A stretch of DNA of 64,000 nt from Prunella strophiata (Eukaryota > Chordata > Aves > Passeriformes > Prunellidae). The notes under the pieces were generated by a model. It was given only the letters and a program-made list of their open reading frames with translations. It made no database searches and had not been told where the DNA came from. The stretch lies in assembly GCA_036583965.1 (NCBI GenBank), contig JAZBQD010000028.1, forward strand, positions 1,798,001-1,862,000, written 5' to 3'. Positions 53,643-64,000 of the stretch are shown in pieces. The position numbers were made by a program, and so were the translations under genes. How positions within the stretch are numbered: the first letter of the stretch is position 1; each line of letters opens with the position of its first letter.

Positions 53643-56600
53643 CTCTTTTTGAAATAAATGCTGAAGGAGAGAATGAAACTGAAAAGACAAGCCCAGACTG
53701 AGCCATAGTCTACTAATTATAAAGTAATGAAAAAGAACAGATAACAAAAAAGTGATATTTTATTGTGAGTTTCAACTCTAGTGAGGTTGATATTATGGAA
53801 CAATAAGAAATTGAAAAACAATTGAAAGAGCTTCAAATGAATACCTGAAAAAGGTTTGAAAGAATAACTGCGTGAAAGAAAAAAGTGCAACATATAAATT
53901 CAGTTTTGCATTTTCTGTGAAATTTTGTGCTGAAATTAAAGCAATAAAAGAAGTTCTTTATATGGGGTATTTTTTACTGCTGGCTGCCCCTAGAGAATCT
54001 CAGGTACTTTTCTTTTGTGTCTACCAACCAAACTAAAGCATCACCTTTTTGTTTACTGCTCAGAAAGAGTAACAAAAGAAGCATTAAGCCTTAAAACCTG
54101 ACAGTAAATTATCTTATGTTTTTTTTTTTTGTTGTTGTTGTTTTTTGTTTTTGGTTTTTTTTGTGAGGGGGGAACAAAGAGGTAGGGTCAGGTGTCTATT
54201 GGCATTTTATTTTTCCTTTTTCCTTTTTCCAGCTTCCAATGTGTAAGGTTACCAGTCAACCAGAACACAGATGTCACATCCTCTGCCATGCGCACCTTGA
54301 AATTCATAGAAATAAAAAGTCATTTAATTGCTGGATATAAATATAGCTCTTCTTCAGATATCTTGCTTCTATGAAGTTCTTAGTCAAATACTTCTTCTGA
54401 TTGCTGCCATATTAAGCACAACACTTGAATTACTGAAACATCTCTATAAATTGTAGGATGAAGATTTAAGGTAATTCTGACATTAATTAATTCTGATCCT
54501 GTGCTTTGCACTTGCTTTCTTTAACTAAAAATTACTGCCTGTATGAATGATACTTATGAATTATTTTCTTTATCTCTACTGAAGTTGTAGTTACATCAGA
54601 TCATTATTTGAAAGTCTAGGTCACAGCTTAAGAATAGAGAAGAAGATTGTAAATGGCAAACCCTATACATTCTTAATTACTTTGTTGTATCTACATCATA
54701 GGATTTAAAGACCTTAAGCTGTACCTGTGTTAGTTGAAACATCTGTTTTTGTGAGAGACTTTTTGAATTCAAACCTGGTATAAATATGCAGAATTCTACC
54801 TGATGCAGTTTGCTTAGAGGTAGGTCCAGATCAGTTTTTTTCTGATGATAAATTTCTCATTTTATGATGTACAGTAATATTTGCTGTGGTGTCACACAAA
54901 ATGGTGATAAAACCCACTATGAGAGTATAAAAAACCACATCTTGGCTGAAGAGTGCCTGTGTTCAAAGGATGTGTACAGCTTTTTGGTGAAAGGTGCCAC
55001 AGCCATTGAGAAAATCTCTGTTAACCTTTAGAGAAAGAGCTTTCTTAGATACCTGAGAGCTGTTCTGTTTGTGAAATAGCTATACTATGTATATTTTATC
55101 TCATTGTTCTAAAAAGAAATAAAACCCAGACAGGCTGATAAAAGTTGCTGTGAACCAAGCAAACAGGTGAAGATGTGGGAAATGCTGCCACTCCTCAACT
55201 GCTAGCCACTGATAAAACACGTCATGAATTTTCACAGCACGGTGGCTTTGTGCTCCCTGATAGAAGAGTTTAACTTTTGCTCTATGGATTTTCTCTTAAG
55301 GCACAATTTATGACTCCCAAGAATTTATGATTCCCACAATGAAAAATGTTTCTCCACCTGGGCTGGCAGCTCTTGATATCCCTTGTGTCAACACCTCCCT
55401 ACTTGTACTGCAACTCCCCTGCCCAGCAGACATTAGATAACAGCACACACAGTGGCACACAAATCAGCAGGATTATCACCACTTCTTACTGCAAAGTTAG
55501 CAAACAAAAAGAAGAAAAACATGCAATTTTCAAACAGCTTAATAAAGGGGAACAAGTTAAAATAAATATAAATGCAAGATCTGGGTAGAAAAGCAGAAAA
55601 ATCCCCACACACTGTCAGGGAGCAAGGTGTGTGCCAGTCTGTGCCAGGAGAGAAGAAAAATAGCAATTATTCAGGTGCACACAGAAATAAAGCAGTATTT
55701 TCTCCTCACCCAACTACAGCAGTAAATGTCCTTTTAAAACTGTTTCTGTTCAGAGCCTTAAACTACCTTTCTCCTATGGTTAAAAACTCCCCTCACAAAC
55801 CCAGGAAGGAGAGACAAAATAAGTTCCAATGTGTAACACCTGAGCATGTTCCTTCCAAGGTGAGTATTCTTACTGAATTCTGTGGGCTACTTATGTGTTT
55901 AAATTTGTACGCTAATATTTTGATAAACTGAAGTGGGGGCCATGCAAAGTTAAATTAATAGTTTCTATTCCAGTAAACTCTATGTGGTTGGAAAATGAAA
56001 GTAAACATGCAGCAAACATTTTAAATAAATGCATTCAAAGCTTATGAAACACAACATTAAACAGTAATAATTTCTGTGATTCCAGCAATTTTCAAGGGGA
56101 TGTAGCTTTAATTTTGCCTGCTATTCAGAATGGGACTGGGAGGACAATGGGCATTTCTTTGAAATTTGACTTCAGTTGCATGAATAGGGGCCCTTCTGAA
56201 ATGTCCCAAGTGACATTAAGGTCCCAGTCCTTGTGCAATTTGGAAGTGAAACTCCTGAGATGCTGTAAAGCAGGCACAAGCTGAGGGAAGCATGAGGAAA
56301 ATGTTAGTGTGTCAAATTCAGCTTGACCCAAAACAAGCAACAAAAGAATCACAGTCCAGACACTGTTCAGAAAAGGCTCAACACAATAACTTTCTTATAT
56401 AAATTAACTCCTATGCTAGTAAAGAAAAAATGCAAGAAATAATTAGTAGTATTAAAGGAAATAATATTTAGAAAATAGATCATTGTTGTCATGGGAGGCA
56501 TTTAAAGCATGTGGTTTTCTTTTCGCAAATAAGAGAGGGGTTTTTTTTGTTACTAAATATTTAATCAGAACAGATAAAAAAAATCTCTGCAAAATCTCCT

Positions 56601-57470
56601 TCAAGCCACTAGAGGATGAGTACTTCTCCATCAAAATAAATAGTTAAGCTGTAATGTAGCTTATCTAAGCCACTCTAATAAGCTATTAGGCTGGTAATAC
56701 AATTCAAATCCTAGCAAGTGTAAATGAGGGAGACAGCTTGAATCCTCATTGAATATTAAGATTAAAAATTTGTTTATGGAAACCTGACTATAAAATTATT
56801 TAAACTATGCACACTGGAACATTAATATGCATAAAAAGAAATAGAATTTCAAAAAATGAATAGCTGATTAGGTAAGCATAATATTTTCTATTGTAGGGTT
56901 AAATATTTCCATATGAAAATAATGTAAACATTGCTTATGTATTCTGTAAAAAGCTGGGAAAACTGTAATGAAGGTATGTACAATCTGACTCAGAGCACTG
57001 CATTATGTCCTGCTTGGTTGGCTGCATTGGTTGACCAGCTTATTTTTAAAGTTGTTATTTTCTGCAAATATCAGGCTACTCCACCAAGAGAATTCATTGT
57101 CTAGTGTAGCTGTCAGTCCTGAAACCATATTTTCCAATGCTTATCTAAAATGTCTTACTTCAAAAAAACCTCAGATATAGACCAGAATTATTGAACCCTT
57201 TGGGGGTTCAGGAACAAGTGGAAAACAGGGTCACTACATGACTGACTGTTCAGCCATCCTCTTTGTTAGGAAGATCAGTCAGCAGCTCAGCACAATTAGC
57301 ATGAGCCAGGAGCAGAGCTTGAGCAGAAAGATGGGTCAGGTTTGAGAGGAGAAAATCTTTTTAGATTGTCTGGTTTTGATGATTTGTTCTATAAAATTTT
57401 TAGAGAACCGGCCAAAGCTTGTTATTAGCAAGTATCTTCGACAGCCTGTGTGGAAAGGTGAAGTCCTATG
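53643..57470. other. AT-rich intergenic region, no gene seen
   Basis: No coding exon, RNA gene or long repeat was recognised. It contains a T/G-rich low-complexity stretch (54119-54164). Confidence 0.65.
54119..54164. repeat. T-rich / (GTT)n low-complexity tract
   Basis: A T run followed by four GTT units and further T runs broken by G. Confidence 0.85.
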
Positions 57471-57474
57471 AGAC

Positions 57475-57652
57475 TGCAAAAGGACAAGCCTTATTGAGAA
57501 GGAGGACAGAGAGGATTACAGCCCTGCTGCTTTAACAGCACATCCCAGAGCAACCTGGGATATACACAAGTTATTTCAGAGCACTTGGAAGATAACAGGG
57601 AGACAAGCAGCAGCCTCTGCGGACTTATCAAGAACAAATCCTGTCAAATGTA
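57475..57652 (+). mobile_element. Possible CR1-type reverse transcriptase fragment
   Basis: The stretch gagaggattacagccctgct, then cacttggaagataacaggga, and finally atcaagaacaaatcctgtca resembles the CR1 ORF2 segment coding for a conserved block upstream of the RT catalytic motif. It stops abruptly where CpG-rich sequence begins. Recognition is from pattern memory only, and the boundaries are approximate. Confidence 0.45.
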
Positions 57653-57654
57653 AA

Positions 57655-57759
57655 TGGAGTCGGCTCGAGCGGAGCGGTCACTGCAGCGCCCGGGCCGCAG
57701 CCGGCGCGGAGGCAGCAGAGGGAGCCGGAGCGGCAGCGACCGCGCTGCGAGGAGGGGAA
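57655..57759. other. Small CpG-rich block
   Basis: About 100 bases with many CpG dinucleotides (cggctcgagcggagcgg, cgcccgggccgcagccggcg), a sharp change from AT-rich flanks. It lies between the CR1-like fragment and the minisatellite and may be an outlying part of the CpG island. Confidence 0.6.
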
Positions 57760-58112
57760 CGGGCTGGGGATGGAGGGCACAGAGAGCCCCGAGGAATTGG
57801 GGTGGGGATGGAGGGCACAGACAGCCCGAGGAATTGGGGTGGGGATGGAGGGCACAGACAGCCCGAGGAATTGGGGTGGGGGGATATGGAGGGGCACAGA
57901 CAGCTCCTGAGGAATTGGGGTGGGGGGATATGGAGGGGCACAGACAGCTCCTGAGGAATTGGGGTGGGGATGGAGGGCACAGACAGCTCCCGAGGAATTG
58001 GGGTGGGGATGGAGGGGCACAGACAGCCCCCGAAGAATTGGGGTGAGGATGGAGGGGCATAGACAGCCCGCGGGGAATTGGGGTGGGGGATATGGAGGAG
58101 CAGAGACAGGAT
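57760..58112. repeat. Minisatellite, 37-44 bp unit, about 8-9 copies
   Basis: A unit beginning ggaattggggtggggatgga and ending in acagacagc-type sequence repeats with starts near 57793, 57830, 57867, 57911, 57955, 57994, 58034 and 58074, giving periods of 37, 37, 44, 44, 39, 40 and 40. The 44-bp form has an extra gggatat-type insertion. The plus strand is G-rich. Open frames through it on both strands are by-products of the repeat. Confidence 0.92.
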
Positions 58113-58629
58113 GCAGGGACAGAATATCGTGGTCAAGCTGCTTGAGACCCTGACGAGTTTTCAGATCAATTAGCATCACCAGTTATGTCTGCTCATAATA
58201 GAGCTTTCGGCCATAGTGAAGTGTGAAACTTAATGAAAATTGTAGCCAGGAATCCTCCTGCACTCTGTGATAGGGATGTGAGAAGTCGTTACTTACAACA
58301 AATTCAAATACTTCACTTGCAGAAGCAAATGAATAGAAGGCCAAAGAACAGGGGTTATCTTTCTGCTCTCTGTTAGCTGATTTACAGATCTCGTACCTTA
58401 ATTCTAGTAAGAGGTAGTGGAAAAATCCCCAGAAGACTGGTAAAATAAAAATCGATTTTAAAAAATCAGCCGTAGGTAACTTGAGAAAACACACAGGTTC
58501 TTTGCAGTATGAGAAATTATAGGATTAATGTTTATGCTTTTCATCTGACCCTGCTTTGGTCTCAATAGAACTTTAAAGTAATCATCAGCGAATTTCACCT
58601 GTGAAACAGTAAATAAGCAGCAAACGGTG

Positions 58630-59965
58630 AGCTGATCTTACGCAGGAGTGTCCCTTCCCGGCTGTCTGCCTGCGCCAGGGCAGCGCTCGGTCCCGCCGGG
58701 CTCCTCTGCCCGTCGCTGGCAGCGGCCGGCAGGCCCGGGATGCCCCTCGGGCACTTCAGTGACGCGCTGCTCCCGTTTAAACGCCAGCGGGCCGGGGCGC
58801 AGCGCCGCTGCCCGTGTCCCCGGCAGCTCGGCACAGCCCCGCCGCCGCCGCCCCGCCCGGGGGATAGGGCTGGGGCTGGGGCTGGGGCTGGTGCGCAGCG
58901 CGGTCCGGTCGGCCCGGTGCCAGCCTGGCCCGGTGCCAGCCTGGCCCGGCGGGTCTCTGCAGGCCCGGGCCCGGCCCGGCCGCGCCCCCCCGCCCCTCAG
59001 CCCGTCCCGCCGGGCCCGCTCCCCGCCGCTCCGCTCCCCGCCGCTCCGCTCCCCGCCGCTCCGCTCCCCGCCGCTCCGCTCCCCGCCGCTCCGCTCCCCG
59101 CCGCTCCGCTCCCCGCCGCTCCGCTCCCCGCCGCTCCGCTCCCCGCCGCTCCGCTCCCCGCCGCTCCGCTCCCCGCCGCTCCGCTCCCCGCCGCTCCGCT
59201 CCCCGCCGCTCCGCTCCCCGCCGCTCCGCTCCCCGCCGCTCCGCTCCCCGCCGCTCCGCTCCCCGCCGCTCCGCTCCCCGCCGCTCCGCTCCCCGCCGCT
59301 CCGCTCCCCGCCGCTCCGCTCCCCGCCGCTCCGCTCCCCGCCGCTCCGCTCCCCGCCGCTCCGCTCCCCGCCGCTCCGCTCCCCGCCGCTCCGCTCCCCG
59401 CCGCTCCGCTCCCCGCCGCTCCGCTCCCCGCCGCTCCGCTCCCCGCCGCTCCGCTCCCCGCCGCTCCGCTCCCCGCCGCTCCGCTCCCCGCCGCTCCGCT
59501 CCCCGCCGCTCCGCTCCCCGCCAGTAAGGACGCGCCTCCGCGCCGCCCGCCCGCCCGCGACGCATCTTTGTGCCCGTCCCTGCCCTTGGTGGGCCCCGCG
59601 CTCTGCTGGGACAGAGCCAATGTTCCACCCGCTCCCGCCTCGCCACTTGTCCCCCCCGCTCCGCGGCGGCTCGTGCCCTCCCTCCCCGCTCCCGCATCCC
59701 GCCCTTCCCCTGCACTGCCCGGCCCTGCCGCCCCGGCCGATCCCCGTCCCTCGCGGGCGCTGTCGCGTTCCCCCCCGACCCGCTCGGCGCTAACCCCCCC
59801 CTCCCGCCATCCGCTCCCCGCCGCTCGCTTCCCCGCCGCGGGCACCCGGGCTGCGCTGGCTTCCCCACGGGCTGCCGGCCCTGCGGGTGCGAGCCGCGAC
59901 CCCGGGCGTCTGACGGAGCGGCTCGGGGCTCGGGAGGATGGGGCTGAGCTCAGCCGGTGCCTGCC
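58630..59965. promoter_or_regulatory. CpG island, candidate promoter of the next gene or a noncoding RNA
   Basis: About 1.3 kb of very GC- and CpG-rich sequence between AT-rich flanks. It has SP/KLF-type GC boxes (ccccgcccgg at 58851-58860 and cccccccgcccc near 58984-58996), a (GGGGCT)n patch near 58865-58890 and a duplicated 16-mer, cggtgccagcctggcc, near 58915-58946. CpG islands like this usually mark promoters. From conserved vertebrate gene order the next gene in this direction is DNER, but no DNER signal-peptide or EGF-like codons are visible here. Direction of transcription cannot be decided from the sequence; candidate donors are CCA|GTAAGG at 59522/59523 and CCAG|GTTAAT near 59967. 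Confidence 0.65.
59016..59522. repeat. Perfect 15-bp GC-rich tandem array, about 33.8 copies
   Basis: The unit CCGCTCCCCGCCGCT is repeated 33 times without a single visible change (59016-59510), plus 12 bases of a further copy. Each unit has three CpGs, so the array holds about 100. Every frame on both strands stays open because 15 is a multiple of three: plus-strand frames read PLPAA- or RSPPL-type pentapeptides, minus-strand frames RRGAE- or GSGAA-type. These frames are consequences of the repeat and not evidence of protein. Confidence 0.97.
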
Positions 59966-59969
59966 AGGT

Positions 59970-62900
59970 TAATGCCAGTACTTCAGCCCCCCGCGCCCAG
60001 ACCTCGCAGGTTATTTAACACTGACTTACTGGAAGGTGAAAAGGATGGTCCTTGGAAGCGGATGCTCTATTGCACTGAATGCTAGTCCTTAAATCGTGTC
60101 TCCAGTGGTCATTTTCATAGGCTAGGAGTGCTCGCTCCTACATTTCGGGTGCCTTTTGAATTGATTTTGAATTCTGAAAGATCGGGACGCTCAAAGTAGG
60201 GATAATGATCTAAAATACAGAGAAGCAGTAAGCAGTATCTTTCTAATGTGCTTGGTCATATCGGGACCTAATGTAATATAATATTTGAATTTAACTATTG
60301 CAACGTGAAATAGTACTTTTTTTCCTTTTCTTTTGTCTCTAGCATTAAGGATCTTTGTTATCATGTTAAGAAATTCACAAACACTCAGTTTTGTCTATGT
60401 CCAGATAAGGAAAAGCAGGGGCAGGTACACAGAGGTTTGTTTCCTGCTGGGGTACTTTCTGTGACAGTGGTGTACAAAAGGCTCTGTGGATTGATGACCA
60501 TTGCTTTGTCAGTGCTCTCGCTTCCAAGTGCATTTGACACAGAAGCAAATGACTTCAAGTAATTTCAGTCAGCCTTTTAGTCTTTATTTTCTTTTTCCTT
60601 TGTCGTGTAGTATCTGAATTATACTACTGAATAGATGAAAGGGATAATACGTTTACTGAAGACTTAATGTGTAGTGGAGTGTAAGAGTCATTGTAAAGTA
60701 GCAGCGCTATGCTCAGAGTTCTCTGCTTGCCTTGAGATGCCTCAGCTGGTTCAATGTAACAATGAAAGTGAAAATATTTACACTAATGAGATTCTGTAAA
60801 ATCGGGGAGATGAAAGTGGATTAAATAGATTTCTCTTCGGCTACTTTAGATCCTGTCTTAGGAGTTTACGATGTTTCTATCTCTACAAGGAGAGAAAGAG
60901 AGCGCTGTGTATTTGCTTCTGCTCGTTGCTGTTAGACTTAAGTGTCTGAGATCGATGACTGAAAGATTAATGACCCTTTTGAAGACCTAGTAAAATGTAA
61001 CACTTGCTGCCATCACACCTCCTGTGAAGTGTTGTGCCTGGGGATCTGGGTTTAATTGTTTTTCTAATAAAAGACATAGCCAATGTTTTCATAGCAGTTA
61101 TGCATTCTATTAACTAATAACAGGAGGCTTATGGTGTTACACATTTTGTTTCTTTTTATAAAACAGTGAGTAATGACCCCTGCAAGGAATACTGATGAAG
61201 AAATGAATGTCACTTCTAGCTATCACATCAGCAGTTTAAGTGTGGATACCAGGTAGTTCTGGAAAGTTAATATGGTTTTGAAATGTAACTTTAACTGGAG
61301 AGCAGGCAGGGTTTTTTAAAGGTGTAGTATAAACACAGTATGCCCATCTTTGAGGTTTTGCTCATTTTATCAAAATAGGGAATAAGTAAACGTTGTACAA
61401 ATGCTTTACTTCTTGTGTTGCTCTGTCATTCAGGTACCTCAGAGCTTAACAGATGCCCTAATGGCTTAAACTTCCACAAAGAAGGTCACGTTTTCTAATT
61501 CAGTGACAGTAAATAACTGTAATGATTCAAAAATAACTGTAAGGATTTTTTTCATGTACCATTACAGGTTATGAGAAAACTATTGGCTAAATCAGGGTAT
61601 CACTGGGATTATATCTAGAGATGGGTTTTTGTCTTAATGCTGCTGTTGTTACTGAGCAGTTGGACTCGTAGAGGGAAATGCCAGGAAGGGAAGAAAAAAT
61701 AGGAATTATTGTGTTTAAATACTCAGATCATGGAAAGTAAGTTTGGATTTTTGGAATTTATGGTGGAGCTGGAGTTCCCAAAGAACTTCCCTAAAAAGAC
61801 AGAATTACTTTCATGTCACTTCTTGTAGTGAAGGCAACATTTCAATGATTCTACTCAGATGTGTCAAGATTTTAGAATGAAGACAAAATGTTCTCAATGT
61901 GCCTGTGAGTCAGCTGGGCATGGTGAAGTTGATAATGCAGAAAGATTGCTGAGAGTCAAACCTGGAGACTGCACATCAATTTTACTCCTGAAGATTTTAC
62001 TGTAACTGGTTTTGATGCATCTGTGGATGCTGGTGCTGGCATGGGAAAAGAATAAGACTGACATCAGGTACACATGAGTTACTTCTAAAAGTCCAGAGCT
62101 TTCTCAGCACCAAGTGATGTATTTTACTAGGGCAAGCCAATTCCATGATTTCATGTTATAATTGCTTTAGTAACTCATTATTTATTTAACAACAGAAATT
62201 ACAGGTCCTTCTAGTGCATCCATCCCATGAATTATGCATTTGTATATATCTCACATTATTTATGGTTTGAATATACTTTGCTTTGCAAACTTCAGGCTTT
62301 TTTTTTTTATGGTTCTGAATTTTTTCCCCACTTCTCTTTACAATACTTCTAGTCTGTAAGGGAGACATAGAATTACTATGTGTTGATGTATCTTAAGCTT
62401 TGGTCTGAGCAAAGAAATCACATGTATTCCCAAGGAAATGGTACAAAAATTATAGTGAATTCAACTGCCTTTTGTCTGGGGGAATTTGAAATTGGCCATT
62501 TCTCAGGTTTACACTGAGAGAATTTGATGAAATAAACTAAAATGAACAGATACTAAAGTTCCATTAACTTTATAATCCCTAGATTTTTATTTGTGTTTTA
62601 AAAACAATCAATAAATGACTAAAGTAATCACTACTCTCTTATGTTTAATGGTGTATATAATCCAATAAAGTAGTTTTTCTTGACCCAGAAAGTTGCATGT
62701 AAAAATTAATTTGTGCTAGTGCCTCATGAAATAATTTTAGAGACATAAGGCACAAAGTAAGTAGTTAGGAAATGAAAAACCTTCATGATCAGCTTGGTAA
62801 TTTGCTTAAAAATACAGAATTGGAACTTAGCTAATTGCATTGAATTGCATGATGTTTATTTGATCCCATGCTAGTGCTAATTTCATTAAAAGGCTATCAC

Positions 62901-64000
62901 ATGAAGAAATATTAAATTATTAATGTATTTTAAAATACTGTCATGCATGCTTTGTTTTAGTTGCTTGTCTTGCTTGTTTTTTAATTTAATTTTTTTTTCT
63001 CTCTCTTTTGGTTGATAATTTTTTCTTGTTCTTTTACTTTGCTGCTTCTTAATATATTTTTATTTTATAGATTGTGAGTAATGAAAACTAGAAAACAGGT
63101 AGTGTCCAAGCACACTGAAGCAGCACTCTGACTTTGCAGCAGTTCTCTTCTATCCAGTCTGATTAGTGATGGCTGAATGTTCCACTTCTGAGCGTGACGT
63201 GGTAGCCACTGATGCAGTGCATTTTGGAGTTAGTGTTAACTTTGCTACTCTTTTAGTAGCAAAGAGATCTCTTTGGTCTTGGGGATGATTTGTTGTGTCT
63301 ACTCTACTGGTTGTATTTCCACATCTAGAACAGAAAATATTTTTTAAACATAATTGTGGACATTTTATTTAAAATGGAATTCTAGAAGGATGTAGCCTGA
63401 GTCAAGGAAGGAACTGATACTATAAAAATTGGACAATAGATTACATTTTAACTTTTGTTCTTATAATTATTTTTAGAATTTTTAAAGTTTTTTTTATTTC
63501 CCTCCTGAATTTCTGCCTGATTGTTCTTCTTAATTCCCTCCCTTTTGTTTTGTACCTTTGAATGCCAGATGAATTTATTCTTGTCTTTGATCATAGTATT
63601 TGAATGTTTGTAGACTTTAGTGCAGGGATTTCAGGACTTTTTGTCCTTTGACCCCTGCTTTGTATTTTTATCTTGTGTTGGGGTTTTGCTTCTTTTTTCT
63701 TTGAATTTTTTTGTCTCAATAGATTTCTAGTAATGTGTTTAATGCTGAACGCAGAAATCCAGACTTAGCAAACTGCTGCAGGAAGAAGGATTGTTGTTTC
63801 TTGGCTCACTGGTCTAATACTTCAGCATGAGCAGTATGAATTTCATTGGGCAGGTTATTTCAGGTTGCACTGGACAGTGCTGTGTAAAAGGACATCCTTT
63901 AATCTAACTGCTAAATCACCTTGGTGTCAGTATCCTGATTAATTCCTCACATGATCCTGTTTTCTATTAAGCACTGACATCCCTTCTGAACGGTCTCTAG
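59970..64000. other. AT-rich region right of the CpG island, no gene seen
   Basis: No exon, RNA gene or mobile element was recognised. If the CpG island is a promoter firing to the right, this would be first-intron sequence; otherwise it is intergenic. A T-rich stretch lies near 62985-63015. Confidence 0.6.

Noticed and set aside
57628..58179. Proline-rich minus-strand frames of 138-183 codons and a Gly/Arg-rich plus-strand frame
   Set aside because: They are translations of the 37-44 bp minisatellite, with several frames open at once and no conserved sequence outside the repeat.
59500..59970. DNER first coding exon
   Set aside because: Expected by synteny, but no Leu-rich signal peptide or Cys-rich EGF-like sequence is present in any frame.
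58648..59972. Open frames of 280-410 codons on both strands across the CpG island
   Set aside because: They are kept open by the 15-bp array, whose length is a multiple of three and which contains no stop in any frame. Flanking parts have no domain, signal peptide or splice support, and opposite-strand frames are equally long.

Overview
The window is vertebrate nuclear DNA and most likely avian. It has a compact multi-exon gene with GT-AG introns, and its interspersed repeats are CR1-type LINE fragments with bird-like 3' ends. No bacterial, viral or organellar genes were seen.

Positions 449-42440 (+) hold almost the whole coding sequence of TRIP12, the HECT-type E3 ubiquitin ligase. I traced 39 coding exons. 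All have AG acceptors and GT donors, and they join into one open frame (5962 nt: one nucleotide of a split codon, 1986 codons and TGA). The short first coding exon with the initiator ATG and the promoter are missing and should lie left of the window. The frame runs through a Ser/Lys/Arg-rich disordered N-terminus, an ARM-like helical region, a WWE domain, a long linker with an acidic patch, a K-box-like region and a C-terminal HECT domain with its catalytic cysteine. No frameshift or premature stop was found, so the gene looks functional. The 3' UTR probably ends near 44.47 kb, with other poly(A) signals at 42757, 43623 and 45009.

TRIP12 introns carry decayed CR1 copies (3700-3801 and 17452-17690 antisense; 5465-6883 sense), a perfect 12-bp hairpin (10551-10583), a short telomere-like tract (29514-29542) and a 20-bp perfect palindrome (37823-37842).

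From 44.5 to 57.5 kb is gene-poor AT-rich sequence with homopolymer runs and one CR1 copy (52927-53642). From 57.65 to 60.0 kb the sequence becomes very GC- and CpG-rich. This part has a 37-44 bp minisatellite (57760-58112) and a CpG island (about 58630-59965) containing a perfectly homogeneous 15-bp array of nearly 34 copies (59016-59522). In other vertebrates the gene downstream of TRIP12, in the same direction, is DNER. The island could therefore be the DNER promoter region or that of a noncoding RNA, but no DNER signal-peptide or EGF-like exon is visible. From 60.0 to 64.0 kb is AT-rich with no recognisable gene.

I found no convincing new multi-gene system. The most unusual structure is the pure 15-bp GC-rich array in the CpG island.
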